Below are positions 43,314 through 52,964 of a stretch of 64,000 bases of DNA, piece after piece. Origin of the DNA: Halanaeroarchaeum sulfurireducens (GTDB lineage Archaea > Halobacteriota > Halobacteria > Halobacteriales > Halobacteriaceae); the NCBI RefSeq assembly GCF_001011115.1, contig NZ_CP008874.1, positions 744,001-808,000 on the forward strand, given 5' to 3'. The notes under the pieces were generated by a model. That model was not told where the DNA came from, ran no database searches, and worked only from the letters and a program-made list of their open reading frames with translations. Every line of letters begins with the position of its first letter. Position 1 is the stretch's first letter. Both the position numbers and the translations under genes were made by a program.

Positions 43314-43375
43314 TTCCCCTCACTCTGACCGCCTCGGAGACTATCGTCTCCTCGGCGCGGTATCGTTCGGGAAAA

Positions 43376-43450
43376 TAGCGGGAGGTAGATTTGAACTACC
43401 GATCTCCGGGTTATGAGCCCGGCGGAATCTCCCGGCTATCCCATCCCGCT
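43376..43450 (-). tRNA. Initiator tRNA-Met (anticodon CAU)
   Basis: A 75-base cloverleaf on the minus strand: acceptor AGCGGGA/TCCCGCT with discriminator A, anticodon loop CTCATAA and the GGG/CCC base pairs of the anticodon stem that mark an initiator tRNA. A T-run on the minus strand at 43372-43375 and a GGAGAC/GTCTCC hairpin at 43336-43351 lie just downstream as a possible terminator. CCA is not encoded. The rest of 43451-43525 holds nothing I can support. Confidence 0.95.
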
Positions 43451-43525
43451 ACCCCAAGCTACCCTCCATCCGGAGTTAAGAATTGTGATTCCGCCACCGG
43501 CGTCGGGGTTCGCGTAGCTGACGAA

Positions 43526-44092
43526 TTACCCGTCGCCGTGCTCGTCGGTGATGACGACCTCGTCGTCCTCGACGGTCACGTTGATCAACGTCTTGACCTC
43601 GTACTTGGTCCCGTCGAGTTCGTTCTCGCCGGCCTTCTTGATCACGGCGACGATGTCACGGATATCGGCGTCGATCGAGTCCAGAGCCTCGGCGATCGCG
43701 AGAAGCGTTCCGCCGGTCGATAGAACGTCGTCGAGGACGAGGACCTTGTCGCCGGGATGGACATCGTTGATGTACATCTCGCTCTCCGAGTAGCCCGTTT
43801 CCTTGGAGAGGGATATCTCACCGTCCAGGCCGTACTGTCGCTTTCTGATGACCACGAGTGGAATATCCGTCATCAACGAGACGGCCGTGGAGATGTGAAT
43901 GCCCATCGCAGCGGGCGTGACGATCTTGTCGACGTCTTCGAGTTCGGCCTTGCGGATGATGCCGATCACGATCTCCCGGAGTAATCCGGGTTCCAACATC
44001 GGGACACCATCGCTGATCGGATGAACGAAATACTGATAGTCGCCCTTCTGAATGAGGGGGGCGTCGAGGAGGGACTGCCTGAGCCTATCCAT
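43526..44092 (-). CDS. Purine phosphoribosyltransferase (haloarchaeal HGPRTase/APRT-like)
   Basis: A 188-residue type I phosphoribosyltransferase that attaches PRPP to a purine base. The PRPP loop [13 protein letters not shown] (about residues 116-128) and the [11 protein letters not shown] segment near 58 are conserved, matching the archaeal hypoxanthine/adenine PRTase group. The specific base is uncertain. A TATA-like CATTAACGG (44123-44131) lies about 30 bases before the ATG. Confidence 0.85.
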   Translation of the reverse strand: MDRLRQSLLDAPLIQKGDYQYFVHPISDGVPMLEPGLLREIVIGIIRKAELEDVDKIVTPAAMGIHISTAVSLMTDIPLVVIRKRQYGLDGEISLSKETGYSESEMYINDVHPGDKVLVLDDVLSTGGTLLAIAEALDSIDADIRDIVAVIKKAGENELDGTKYEVKTLINVTVEDDEVVITDEHGDG

Positions 44093-44213
44093 GCCGGCAC
44101 TATTCGGTCCAGACCGTTAATGTGACGGTACCTCGTTTTCAGGAAATCTGATAGGACCTCCGCTCTCGGCAATTTTGAGAACGCTTAAGTCAAAATCTGG
44201 TTTGAATAAACGT

Positions 44214-46544
44214 GTGCAACCGAACTCTGCGGCAATCGTCGTTCTCGTCGGCCTCCCGTTTCTCGCCGCAGCAGTCGCCCCCATCGTTTATCGGTACCTC
44301 GGCGATCGCACGGCCTATTTCGCCGCCGCGATAGCCTTCATCTCACTCGGTCTCGTTTCGAGTCAACACGGCGTTCACGGCGAGGTGGTTCTCCCGTGGA
44401 TTCCGTCAATGGGTGTGACGCTGCGCTTTTACGTGGACGGGCTGGCCCTGCTCGTCGGGTACCTGGCGAGTGGGATCGGGGTGTTAGTGTTCACCTATTC
44501 GGCGAGTTATATGCACGGAGAGCCTGGGAAGGCGAAATATTACGCCACGATGCTGGCGTTCATGGGCTCGATGCTCGGAGTGGCGTTCGCTGCCGATCTG
44601 CTCGCCATCTTCGTGTTCTGGGAACTCACCAGCATCTCGTCGTTCGTCCTCATCGGCCACTACACCGACGAGCGCGATTCGCGGTACGCAGCGCGAAAAT
44701 CGATGCTCATCACCGTCGGTGGCGGCCTGTTCATGCTCGTGGGCTTTCTGATCCTCGCGAGTCATGCCGGGACGTACGACCTCGTCTACATGCTCGAACA
44801 CGCAGACGAGGTTCGATCCGGTCTCGCCTCTGCAGGGCTCCTGTGGCCGGTCGTTGGACTCCTGGGGATCGGGGCCGCGGCGAAATCGGCTCAGGTTCCC
44901 CTCCATATCTGGCTCCCGAACGCGATGGAGGCGCCGACCACCGTGTCGACGTTCCTCCACTCGGCGACGATGGTGAAGGCGGGCGTCTATCTCGTGGGCC
45001 GCTTCCGCCCGTTGCTCCTCTCCGACGAGTGGATGGCGCTGTTCGCCGCACTCGGTCTGATCACGATGACCGTCACGGCCATATTGGCCGTCTCGGCCAC
45101 GGACATCAAGGAACTGCTCGCGTATTCTACCGCCTCCCATCTCGGGCTCATCATCGCCGGGTTCGGGTTTCAGAACGCGTATGGCGCGGAGACCGGCGCC
45201 TTCCACATCCTCAATCACGCGCTGTTCAAGGCCGCGCTGTTCCTGGTCGCCGGCATCGTCGCCCACGAGGCCGGCACTCGGGCCATCGACGAACTGGGCG
45301 GGATGTGGCGTGATCTCCCCATAACGGCCGGCATCACGGTCGTTGCGGCTCTCGGGATGGCTGGCGTCCCCCCGTTCAATGGGTTCTACTCGAAGGAACT
45401 GCTCTTCGAGGCTGCCTACGAGACGGCCGTCCATCTCGGTGGGCTGGCGTGGCTCTATCCTGCCGTCGCCGTCTTCGGGAGCATTTTCACCTTCCTGTAC
45501 TCGATCCGCTTCCTGCAGTTGTTCTTCGGTGATCGCCCGGATGCCCTCGGGGAGGTTCACTCGCCGCCGGTCACGATGATCGCGCCGCCGTTGCTCCTCG
45601 CAGTGCTCGCTGCCATCGTGGGTGCAATGCCCCAGCTGGCAGTGGATACCCTCATTCAGTCGGTCGTCGGGAGCGCAACGAGCGGCCACGCGCACGCGTT
45701 CCACGTCGGATTGCCTACCTCGCTGACGCCGCCGTTCGTCATGAGTCTCATCGTCATGGGTACTGGTGTCATCACCTACCCCTTCTACGGGAGGATCCAC
45801 GCGGCCCTGAACAGGCTGTTCGAAGTGGTGCCACCGATTACAGCGAACTGGTGGTACGACTCCATCGTTTACGGAGTCAATCGCAGGAGCGTTCAGGTGG
45901 CCGAACGCGTGCACAACGGGCTGCTCAGGACGTATGCGACCTGGACCTTCTTCGGTGTCGCGGCACTCACCATCAGCGGATTCGTGGCGACGACCGCCAC
46001 CCTGCCAGCGGAACTTCCCATCACCCTGGCACCGGCCCTCATTCTCGTGCTATTGGTCGCGGTCGTCGCTGCCGTTGCCATCACGATCGCACCGTCCCAC
46101 GTCGCCGGGGTGCTCACCCTGTCGATTCTCGGATTCATGGTCGCCATCTTCTACATCCTCGCGAGCGCACCCGACCTCGCCTTGACGCAGCTGACCATCG
46201 AAACGTTGACGCTCGTCATCTTTTTGCTCGTCCTGGACCGCCTCCCTGCCTTCTATGGCGAAATCGACCGTATGAGGGCGATCCGCGACGGTGTTCTTTC
46301 GATCGCCGTGGGGATGACGGTCACCGTCACTGTCCTCCTGTCGACTGCGGCGACCCCGACGATGAAAATCGCGGAGTATTTCGTCGAGGAAGCGATTCCG
46401 CAGGGTGGCGGTGGGAACATCGTGAACGTCATACTCGTCGACTTCCGGGCCTTCGATACGCTGGGTGAGATCAGCGTCATCGCGATGGCGGCGCTGTCGG
46501 TGTTGACGCTCGTTGCCCTGCGAAACGGAGGTGAAACGGCGTGA
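44214..46544 (+). CDS. mnhA: Na+/H+ antiporter subunit MnhA (MrpA)
   Basis: A 776-residue large proton-translocating subunit, NuoL-like, with about 20 TM helices. It includes FWELTSISSFVLIG near residue 150, the LHSATMVKAGVYLV and FHILNHALFKAALFL segments, and a C-terminal DUF4040/MnhB-like region (LILVLLVAVV..., SAPDLALTQLTIETLTL). The GTG start at 44214 is chosen because CTTAAG at 44183-44188 fits a TATA box about 28 bases before it. First gene of the complete mnhABCDEFG operon, which exports Na+ in exchange for H+ and suits a halophile. Confidence 0.93.
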   Translation: MQPNSAAIVVLVGLPFLAAAVAPIVYRYLGDRTAYFAAAIAFISLGLVSSQHGVHGEVVLPWIPSMGVTLRFYVDGLALLVGYLASGIGVLVFTYSASYMHGEPGKAKYYATMLAFMGSMLGVAFAADLLAIFVFWELTSISSFVLIGHYTDERDSRYAARKSMLITVGGGLFMLVGFLILASHAGTYDLVYMLEHADEVRSGLASAGLLWPVVGLLGIGAAAKSAQVPLHIWLPNAMEAPTTVSTFLHSATMVKAGVYLVGRFRPLLLSDEWMALFAALGLITMTVTAILAVSATDIKELLAYSTASHLGLIIAGFGFQNAYGAETGAFHILNHALFKAALFLVAGIVAHEAGTRAIDELGGMWRDLPITAGITVVAALGMAGVPPFNGFYSKELLFEAAYETAVHLGGLAWLYPAVAVFGSIFTFLYSIRFLQLFFGDRPDALGEVHSPPVTMIAPPLLLAVLAAIVGAMPQLAVDTLIQSVVGSATSGHAHAFHVGLPTSLTPPFVMSLIVMGTGVITYPFYGRIHAALNRLFEVVPPITANWWYDSIVYGVNRRSVQVAERVHNGLLRTYATWTFFGVAALTISGFVATTATLPAELPITLAPALILVLLVAVVAAVAITIAPSHVAGVLTLSILGFMVAIFYILASAPDLALTQLTIETLTLVIFLLVLDRLPAFYGEIDRMRAIRDGVLSIAVGMTVTVTVLLSTAATPTMKIAEYFVEEAIPQGGGGNIVNVILVDFRAFDTLGEISVIAMAALSVLTLVALRNGGETA

Positions 46545-47005
46545 CGACCGTCATCTTCCGAACGGCGACGAAGTTCGTCGTCCCGATCATCATGCTGGTG
46601 TCCATCGCCCTGTTCCTCCAGGGTCACAACGCGCCCGGTGGGGGCTTCATCGGTGGCGTACTGACGGCCAGTGCGTTCGCTCTCATTTACATCGCGTATG
46701 GGCTGGACTTTCTCGAAGACGGCGTGCTCGGGCGGGATGCTCAGACGATGATCGAGCACATCAGCCACGGGGTCGTCTCCGACTATCGGCACCTGTTCGC
46801 GATCGGACTCGGTATTGCCGCAGGCTCCGGCCTGCTCGCGATCCTGCTCGGCGTTCCGTTCCTCACGCAGGGGTACGTGATTCTGGAGCACGTGCCGATA
46901 TATGGCGAGGTCGAACTGGCCAGCGCCGTCGTCTTCGACCTGGGGGTCTACGCCGTGGTCATTGGTGCGCTCTTGACCATTCTCTCGGTGGTGGGGGCAG
47001 AATGA
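46541..47005 (+). CDS. mnhB: Na+/H+ antiporter subunit MnhB
   Basis: A 154-residue membrane protein with four hydrophobic segments and the MnhB signature FLQGHNAPGGGFIGGVL (about residues 26-42). It overlaps mnhA by 4 bases and mnhC by 4 bases. Confidence 0.93.
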   Translation: MTTVIFRTATKFVVPIIMLVSIALFLQGHNAPGGGFIGGVLTASAFALIYIAYGLDFLEDGVLGRDAQTMIEHISHGVVSDYRHLFAIGLGIAAGSGLLAILLGVPFLTQGYVILEHVPIYGEVELASAVVFDLGVYAVVIGALLTILSVVGAE

Positions 47006-47364
47006 CGGGGAGCGCAGTCCTGCCGGAGACGGTCCTCGCCATCGTCCTTGGCGTCCTGTTCTCGCTGGGGACCTTCCTCGTTCTCCGACGGGACGTCGTC
47101 AGGGTGGTCTGGGGTGTCGCGATCCTCAGTCAGTCGGCGAACGTCTACCTCGTTACGATGGGTCACATCGGCGGGAGCGTCCCCGTCCTCTCCCACCACG
47201 GTGGCGGTGGCCACGGGGCGGTCACGGATCCGCTCGTGCAGGCACTCGTCCTGACCGCCATCGTCATCGGATTTGGGACGACTGCATTCGCCCTCGTGTT
47301 GACCTATCGGGTGTACGAGGAGCACGGTACGATAGATACCGCCGAGATCAGGGAGGTCCGCTGA
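47002..47364 (+). CDS. mnhC: Na+/H+ antiporter subunit MnhC
   Basis: A 120-residue NuoK-like protein with three TM helices, VWGVAILSQSANVYLV and DPLVQALVLTAIVIGFGTTAFALVL typical of MnhC. The His/Gly-rich loop LSHHGGGGHG (about 66-75) replaces the usual short loop. It ends two bases before mnhD. Confidence 0.92.
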   Translation: MTGSAVLPETVLAIVLGVLFSLGTFLVLRRDVVRVVWGVAILSQSANVYLVTMGHIGGSVPVLSHHGGGGHGAVTDPLVQALVLTAIVIGFGTTAFALVLTYRVYEEHGTIDTAEIREVR

Positions 47365-47365
47365 T

Positions 47366-48946
47366 ATGCCTGTAAATCACCTCGTCGCCGTACCGATGCT
47401 GATCGCCATCTCGACTGCCATCGTGACCCTCCTCACGAAAGGTGCGCCGCGTGTGCAACGTGGCCTCAGCTTCCTGGGTGTTCTGGGGTACGCGGCGTCC
47501 GTCGCCGTGCTCGTGACGGCGGTCGTTCCTGGAAACGTCCTCACGTACCAGCTCGGCGCGTGGCCGGCGCCGTTCGGCATAACGCTGGTTGCGGATTCGC
47601 TGTCGGTGTTCATGCTCGCCATCTCGGCGACCGTGGCGGTCCCGGCACTCGTGTTCTCAGTCCGTTTCGTCGACGAGTTCGGGCAGCGCCTCTCTTACCA
47701 CCCGCTCTTTCACTTCATGTTAGTGGGCGTCACGGGCTCGTTCCTCACTGGCGATATCTTCAACCTGTTCGTCTGGTTCGAGGTCATGCTCATGTCCACG
47801 TACGTGCTCGTGGTCTTCTATGGCGGCGCCGAGCACACCCGTGCGGCCCTCAACTACGTCGTGTTGAACCTCGTCGGGAGCGCCGTCATGTTGCTCGCCA
47901 TCGGCGGTCTCTACGCCACCACGGGGACGTTGAACATGGCGGACATCGCGACCCGGCTGGCCGACCCGGCCGCGTACGGCGTGGACGTCGCGCCCGTGCT
48001 GGGGCTGTCAGCACTGCTCTTCGTGGTCTTCGCGTTGAAGGCCGGCATCGTTCCGTTCCAGTTCTGGGTGCCTGCCGCGTACAAAGCAGCGCCAGCACCA
48101 GTCACCGCCATGCTGGCGGGCGTGGTCAAAAAAGTCGGCGTCTACGCCATCATCAGGCTGTACTTCGGCGTGTTCGCGGCCGCCACCGTCCCGGTCTCGC
48201 TCCCGGGAATCTCCGGTGACAGCGTCCTCGCGTTTTACGGCCCAGTCATGTTCGTGTTGGCGACGGTCAGTGTCGTCTTTGGCGGCGTCGCAGCGATCGG
48301 CCGGGATGACCTCGACGGCCTCCTCGCGTACTCGAGCATCGGGCAGATCGGGTTCATCATCCTGCCGCTCGCCATCGCTGCGACGATCCCGGACCTGCGC
48401 GGCATCGCCATCGTCGCGGCTCTGGTCTATACGCTCAACCACGCCCTCGCGAAGGCCCTGCTATTCCTGGTCGCAGGGACCGTCGAAGAGGTCGCAGGGA
48501 CGACCGATTTCCACGCCGTGAGTGGACTCTCCCGTGTGGCTCCCGTCGTCACGGGGTCGTTCCTCGTGGGTGGCCTCGCACTCGTCGGTATCCCACCGCT
48601 CACCGGTTTCTTCGGCAAACTGTTCGTTTTCCAGACGGCGGTGGACGCCGGGAGTACCGGGGGGCTGATCGTCGCCCTATTCGGTGCGATATTGACGATC
48701 ATGTACATCTCTCGGGCCTGGAACCGGGGATTCTGGGGTGAGCCGACGACCGCGACCGAGTCGATCGATCCGGACCCGACCGAGGTGGCGATGTTGGTCG
48801 TTCTCGCGCTCGCCATCGTACTCCTCGGCGTCGGGTTCGATCCGGTGTATCGGTTCGCCGACGCCGCCAGTCAGGCGGCGCTCGACCAACAGGCGTACGT
48901 CGATGCCGTGCAACTGCAGGTCTTGTCCGGAGGTGAACACGCATGA
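47366..48946 (+). CDS. mnhD: Na+/H+ antiporter subunit MnhD
   Basis: A 526-residue NuoN/NuoM-like proton-pumping subunit with about 14 TM helices. Markers: FEVMLMSTYVLVVF near residue 140, KAGIVPFQFWVPAAYKAAP near 225, GLLAYSSIGQIGF and LNHALAKALLFLVAG near 355. It overlaps mnhE by 4 bases. Confidence 0.93.
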   Translation: MPVNHLVAVPMLIAISTAIVTLLTKGAPRVQRGLSFLGVLGYAASVAVLVTAVVPGNVLTYQLGAWPAPFGITLVADSLSVFMLAISATVAVPALVFSVRFVDEFGQRLSYHPLFHFMLVGVTGSFLTGDIFNLFVWFEVMLMSTYVLVVFYGGAEHTRAALNYVVLNLVGSAVMLLAIGGLYATTGTLNMADIATRLADPAAYGVDVAPVLGLSALLFVVFALKAGIVPFQFWVPAAYKAAPAPVTAMLAGVVKKVGVYAIIRLYFGVFAAATVPVSLPGISGDSVLAFYGPVMFVLATVSVVFGGVAAIGRDDLDGLLAYSSIGQIGFIILPLAIAATIPDLRGIAIVAALVYTLNHALAKALLFLVAGTVEEVAGTTDFHAVSGLSRVAPVVTGSFLVGGLALVGIPPLTGFFGKLFVFQTAVDAGSTGGLIVALFGAILTIMYISRAWNRGFWGEPTTATESIDPDPTEVAMLVVLALAIVLLGVGFDPVYRFADAASQAALDQQAYVDAVQLQVLSGGEHA

Positions 48947-49512
48947 AGATTCGTCGCTGGCAGTTCGCCGCGATCATCCTGACGATCATCTGGCTGTTCG
49001 TCAGAGGCGTTCCACTCGACCCGCAGGTCATTTTCGGCGAACTCCTGTTGGGCTTCATCCTCGCGATCTTCGTCACCTGGGGATTCCGCCGCATGTACGA
49101 GGGCCAGACGAATCTGTCCCATGGCGCTCGAGTGCTCCCATACGCACTCGTCTACGTGGGGACCTTTCTCAGGGAGTTGATCGTCGGAAACGTCGACGTG
49201 GCGTACCGTGTGTTGTGGCCATCGATGCCCATCGAACCGGTGACCGTGTACATGCCGCTTCGAGTCGAACGCCCGACTGCGATAACGACCATCGCGAACT
49301 CCATCTCGCTCACTCCGGGGACGCTATCGATGGATTACGACGACGAGGCGAACGCGCTGTACGTCCATACCATCAACGGCAGGGATCCCGCGTCCATCGT
49401 CGCGCCGATCCGACGGTGGGAGGATCTCGCGATCGTCATATTCGGCGAGGAGGCCGATCCGTCCGACCCGGCACCCGACATCCAGATCGGAGGTGATATC
49501 GATGGCGAGTGA
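48943..49512 (+). CDS. mnhE: Na+/H+ antiporter subunit MnhE
   Basis: A 189-residue membrane protein with two N-terminal TM helices and a soluble C-terminal part containing the MnhE pattern NSISLTPGTLSMDYDD and LYVHTINGRD. A longer acidic C-terminal tail is present. It overlaps mnhF by 11 bases. Confidence 0.92.
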   Translation: MKIRRWQFAAIILTIIWLFVRGVPLDPQVIFGELLLGFILAIFVTWGFRRMYEGQTNLSHGARVLPYALVYVGTFLRELIVGNVDVAYRVLWPSMPIEPVTVYMPLRVERPTAITTIANSISLTPGTLSMDYDDEANALYVHTINGRDPASIVAPIRRWEDLAIVIFGEEADPSDPAPDIQIGGDIDGE

Positions 49513-49786
49513 TCTCATCGGAACGGTCGTCTCGTGGGCGCTGATCATCTCGGCGGGGTTGACGCTGTTGGCAGCGTACCGCGTCATCCGGGGACCGTCG
49601 ACACCCGACCGCGTCGTCGCGCTGGATACCATTGCGACGAACGTCGTGGCCATCGCCGTGCTCTTCGCCATTCAGACCGACGAGTCGCTGTTCGTCACCG
49701 TGGGTCTGGTGTTGGCCATCATCGGGTTCATCAGCACCGTGACCGTCGCGAAGTACGTCATCGAGGGGGACATCATCCAACCATGA
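49502..49786 (+). CDS. mnhF: Na+/H+ antiporter subunit MnhF
   Basis: A 94-residue protein with three TM helices and the family motif RVIRGPSTPDRVVALDTI (about residues 30-47). ATG 49502 lies within the end of mnhE; an in-frame GTG nine bases earlier is less likely. It overlaps mnhG by 4 bases. Confidence 0.92.
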   Translation: MASDLIGTVVSWALIISAGLTLLAAYRVIRGPSTPDRVVALDTIATNVVAIAVLFAIQTDESLFVTVGLVLAIIGFISTVTVAKYVIEGDIIQP

Positions 49787-50136
49787 GTCTACTCACAACC
49801 GTCACCGAACTGGTCATTGTCGCGCTCCTGATCGTGGGGACCTTTTTCCTCGCGGTCGGCACGATCGGACTGCTCCGTCTGCCCGACGTGTACAATCGGA
49901 TGCACGCGACGACGAAGGCGGCGACGCTCGGAGCGGCCTCGATCTTTCTCGCCGGAACGGTCTACTTCGGGCCCATGGGCGACGGTCTCCCAGCGCTCAT
50001 CGGGATCGTCTTCCTGTTCCTGACCGCACCGACCGGCGCTCACATGATCTCGCGGTCTGCACAGAAGATGGGCGTCGAATTTTCCGGGCCGGCGTCGTGG
50101 CCCGACGACTCCTCCGACGCCGATATTGAGGACTGA
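49783..50136 (+). CDS. mnhG: Na+/H+ antiporter subunit MnhG
   Basis: A 117-residue protein with three TM helices and the motif LRLPDVYNRMHATTKAATLG (about residues 31-50), typical of MnhG/PhaG. The C-terminal 25 residues are acidic. Last gene of the antiporter operon, one base before the convergent coaBC. Confidence 0.93.
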   Translation: MSLLTTVTELVIVALLIVGTFFLAVGTIGLLRLPDVYNRMHATTKAATLGAASIFLAGTVYFGPMGDGLPALIGIVFLFLTAPTGAHMISRSAQKMGVEFSGPASWPDDSSDADIED

Positions 50137-50137
50137 G

Positions 50138-51292
50138 TTACTCCGCCAGTTCCGACCCCAGCTCGATCGCGACCTGGTGGCCCAGATCCCGTTTCGTCCC
50201 TTCGAAGAGGATTTCGTCGTCCGCTCTGACGACGTAGGCCCGCGTCTCCTCGGCACCCATGACGTCGGCGTCGTTGGCGACCACGAACGCCAGGTCGACA
50301 CGTTCCCGCAGGTCGTGGGCGTGTTCGAGCATCGAGCTGTCGTCGCCGGTTTCGGCTTTGAATCCGACGATGGGGAGGTCGGCGAACTGCTCGCGAACCG
50401 TGTCGATGAGTTTTGGGGTTGTATCGAGGTCGAGCGTGAGGTCTTGACCGGACCGGAGCTTCGCCGACGAGGCCTCGACGGTGTAGTCCGAGATTGCGGC
50501 CGCCGACACGAGCGCATCGGCGTCGGCGACTGCCTCCAGGACGGCCTCCAGCATCTCATCGCTCGTGGTTACGTCGTGAACCGTCGCGTACGGGACGTCC
50601 GGGCCGTCGTGGACCAGTTCCACGTCCGCTCCCCGTGCGTAACACGCCTTCGCGACGGCACGGCCCGTCTTTCCGGACGCCCGATTCGTCAGCACACGGA
50701 CCGGATCGACGGGCTCCGATGTCGCCCCGCTCGTGACGACGATGCGCTCGCCGGCCAGCGGCGACTCGCCGGCAGCGCGCGCCGTTTCGAGAGCGATCGC
50801 CTCGTCGGTCGCGATTTTCGCTTTTTCCTCCTCGATTCGAGGGTCGACGAACTGCACGCCCCAGTCCTCCATCGTCTCGATCGAGTCGAGGACGCCCGGG
50901 TGGTCGTACATCGGTTCGTGCATCGCCGGGGCGACGACCACGGGGACGTCCGCTCCGAGCGCGGTGGTCGCCGTCGTCGTCACGGGCGTATCGTCGATGG
51001 CGGCGGCCATCTTCCCGACCGTGTTCGCCGTGGCCGGCGCGACCAGGAAGACGTCGGCCCATCCGTCCCGACCACAGAGTTCGACGTGTTCGACGGCGCC
51101 CGTGATCTCCGTAACGACCGGGTTGTCGGTCGCGAATTCGACGGCCCAGGGATGAATAATCGACCGAGCACTTTCGGTCATCACCGCCCGCACCGACGCG
51201 CCCCGACGACGCAACTCGTGTGCGAGTTCGACGACTCTCACCGCGGCGATGCTCCCGGTGACGCCCAGTGCCACGTTCGTACCCTCGAGCAT
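50138..51292 (-). CDS. coaBC: Coenzyme A biosynthesis bifunctional protein CoaBC
   Basis: A 384-residue fusion. The N-terminal CoaC domain (phosphopantothenoylcysteine decarboxylase, FMN) has GVTGSIAAVRVVEL, APATANTVGKMAAAI with a His-containing HPWA segment, and PAMHEPMY. The C-terminal CoaB ligase domain (from about residue 180) has VTSGATSEPVDPVRVLTNRASGK, AISDYT and IVGFKAET. Together they convert phosphopantothenate plus cysteine to 4'-phosphopantetheine. TTTAAAG at 51319-51325 fits a TATA box about 30 bases before the ATG. Confidence 0.94.
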   Translation of the reverse strand: MLEGTNVALGVTGSIAAVRVVELAHELRRRGASVRAVMTESARSIIHPWAVEFATDNPVVTEITGAVEHVELCGRDGWADVFLVAPATANTVGKMAAAIDDTPVTTTATTALGADVPVVVAPAMHEPMYDHPGVLDSIETMEDWGVQFVDPRIEEEKAKIATDEAIALETARAAGESPLAGERIVVTSGATSEPVDPVRVLTNRASGKTGRAVAKACYARGADVELVHDGPDVPYATVHDVTTSDEMLEAVLEAVADADALVSAAAISDYTVEASSAKLRSGQDLTLDLDTTPKLIDTVREQFADLPIVGFKAETGDDSSMLEHAHDLRERVDLAFVVANDADVMGAEETRAYVVRADDEILFEGTKRDLGHQVAIELGSELAE

Positions 51293-51379
51293 TCGTCTTG
51301 AGGTTCTGTGCGACGTGCTTTAAAGGTGAGTACATTCGTCCGGCGACACCCTCTTGATCGGTCCGGAAGAAATGCCCCC

Positions 51380-51880
51380 GTGGACACGATCGAGGTACGT
51401 ACGACCGTCGAGCGCGCCCCCGACGTGGTCTTTCCGTTTCTTGCGGACTTTACTGGCTACGCGGAGTACTCCAAACACCTCCGGCGGGTGTCGGTGGACG
51501 GCGACGGGGGCGTCGGCACGACCTATCGGCTCACGTTCGGGTGGTGGAAACTCACGTACGACGCACACGCTCGGGTCACTGCCGTCGAAACGCCGCGGAC
51601 CATCGAGTGGGAGGTCGTCAGCGATCTCGACGCCCACGGCCGCTGGGTCGTCGAACCGCTCGATGACGGAAACCGGACGCTGGTGCGTTTCGTCGTCACG
51701 TACGATCCGGAATCGGTATCGTCGGGGATTCTCGATGTTCCTCGTTTCGTCTCGCTCGACTGGGTCGTTCGGAAGGCGATTGGACTCATCGAGGCGGAGG
51801 GTCGTCGGGTCGTCCGGCGGGTCGTCGCCGATCTCGAGGGCGAATCACGACCGGTCGACCTCGAGGTCGAGTACCGGTGA
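51380..51880 (+). CDS. SRPBCC/polyketide-cyclase-like lipid-binding protein
   Basis: A 166-residue START-fold protein of the SRPBCC superfamily. It begins TIEVRTTVERAPDVVFPFLADFTGYAEYSKHL, the characteristic first strand and helix, with EWEVVSDLDAHGRW in the middle. Such proteins bind quinones or other hydrophobic ligands; the function is unknown. The start is GTG 51380; an ATG at 51372 is out of frame. It is divergent from coaBC and abuts the convergent M42 peptidase gene. Confidence 0.75.
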   Translation: MDTIEVRTTVERAPDVVFPFLADFTGYAEYSKHLRRVSVDGDGGVGTTYRLTFGWWKLTYDAHARVTAVETPRTIEWEVVSDLDAHGRWVVEPLDDGNRTLVRFVVTYDPESVSSGILDVPRFVSLDWVVRKAIGLIEAEGRRVVRRVVADLEGESRPVDLEVEYR

Positions 51881-52933
51881 CTACAACGTGTAGTCGTTCT
51901 CGCCGTCCTCCGCGTCGAGGAATGCAGCGAGCAAGTCCACGACCGCGGTGACGTCCGTTTCCCGGACGACTTCCGTGGGCGTGTGGAGGTACCGCGTCGG
52001 AACGGAGATCGCACCCACCGGTTTGGCCCCGGCGGATTGCTGGAACCCGCCGGTGTCCGTTCCACCACTCGGCAGGACCTCGATCTGATAGGGCAGTTCC
52101 TCGGTTTCCGCAATCCTTCGCAGACGGCGGTGGACCTTCGGGTTCGTGATGACGCTCGAATCCTTGAGCTTGATAGCGGCTCCCTCCCCGAGCTCCGTCA
52201 CGTAGTCGGCCTCGTCTCCGACCTGCGGAACGTCGTTCGCGACCGTCGTGTCCACAGCGATGGCGAGGTCGGGGTCGAGGTCGACGCCCAGTGCCCTGGC
52301 ACCGCGGAGTCCGACCTCCTCCTGAACGGTGGCCGCGAAGTGCACGGTGACCGCCGGATCGACCATCTTGGCGGCCTGGAGCATGGCATAGAGGCTCACC
52401 CGGTTGTCGATCGCCTTGCCCGTTATCGTCGACCCGACCCGCTCGGTTCGCTGATCCACGGTCACCAGGTCGCCCGTCGCGACCTGGTCTGTCACTGCCG
52501 CTGGGTCAATGCCCATGTCGATATAGACATCCTCGACGGCGTCCTCCGCCTCGAGATCCTCCTCGTCGAGCGTGTGTGGTGGCGGAGAACCGATCACCCC
52601 CGGACGGTCGCCATCGGCGGCGTGGACCGTCACGCGCTGAGCGCGGAGGACGCGTGGATCCCACCCGCCGAGCGGGTCGACCTGGAGGAAGCCGTCGTCG
52701 GTAACGTGGCGGACCATGAACCCGATTTCGTCCATGTGTGCCGCGACGGCAACCTCGTACTCCGGGTCGCGCCGTCCCTCGACGGTGCCCACGACGTTTC
52801 CCATCGCGTCGGTTCTGACTACGTCGACGACCCCCTCGAATTCCCGGCGGACGACCGTTCGGATCCGGTCCTCGTAGCCGGGGGCGCCGCTCGTCTCGGT
52901 CAACTCCCGAAAGAGATCGAACTCGCGTACCAT
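51881..52933 (-). CDS. M42-family glutamyl aminopeptidase-like peptidase
   Basis: A 350-residue M42 peptidase with the dinuclear zinc residues visible: H in AAHMDEIGFMV (about 70), D in GKAIDNRVSLY (about 175), EE in QEEVGLRGA (about 210), D in AVDTTVAND (about 232) and H in YLHTPTEVV (about 320). M42 enzymes form dodecameric tetrahedral cages that trim peptides. An M28 peptidase lies 2.3 kb away. Identity is secure; the cleavage preference is not. Confidence 0.92.
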   Translation of the reverse strand: MVREFDLFRELTETSGAPGYEDRIRTVVRREFEGVVDVVRTDAMGNVVGTVEGRRDPEYEVAVAAHMDEIGFMVRHVTDDGFLQVDPLGGWDPRVLRAQRVTVHAADGDRPGVIGSPPPHTLDEEDLEAEDAVEDVYIDMGIDPAAVTDQVATGDLVTVDQRTERVGSTITGKAIDNRVSLYAMLQAAKMVDPAVTVHFAATVQEEVGLRGARALGVDLDPDLAIAVDTTVANDVPQVGDEADYVTELGEGAAIKLKDSSVITNPKVHRRLRRIAETEELPYQIEVLPSGGTDTGGFQQSAGAKPVGAISVPTRYLHTPTEVVRETDVTAVVDLLAAFLDAEDGENDYTL

Positions 52934-52964
52934 GGCGGTCTATCGTGTGCCGTCTCGCATCAAA

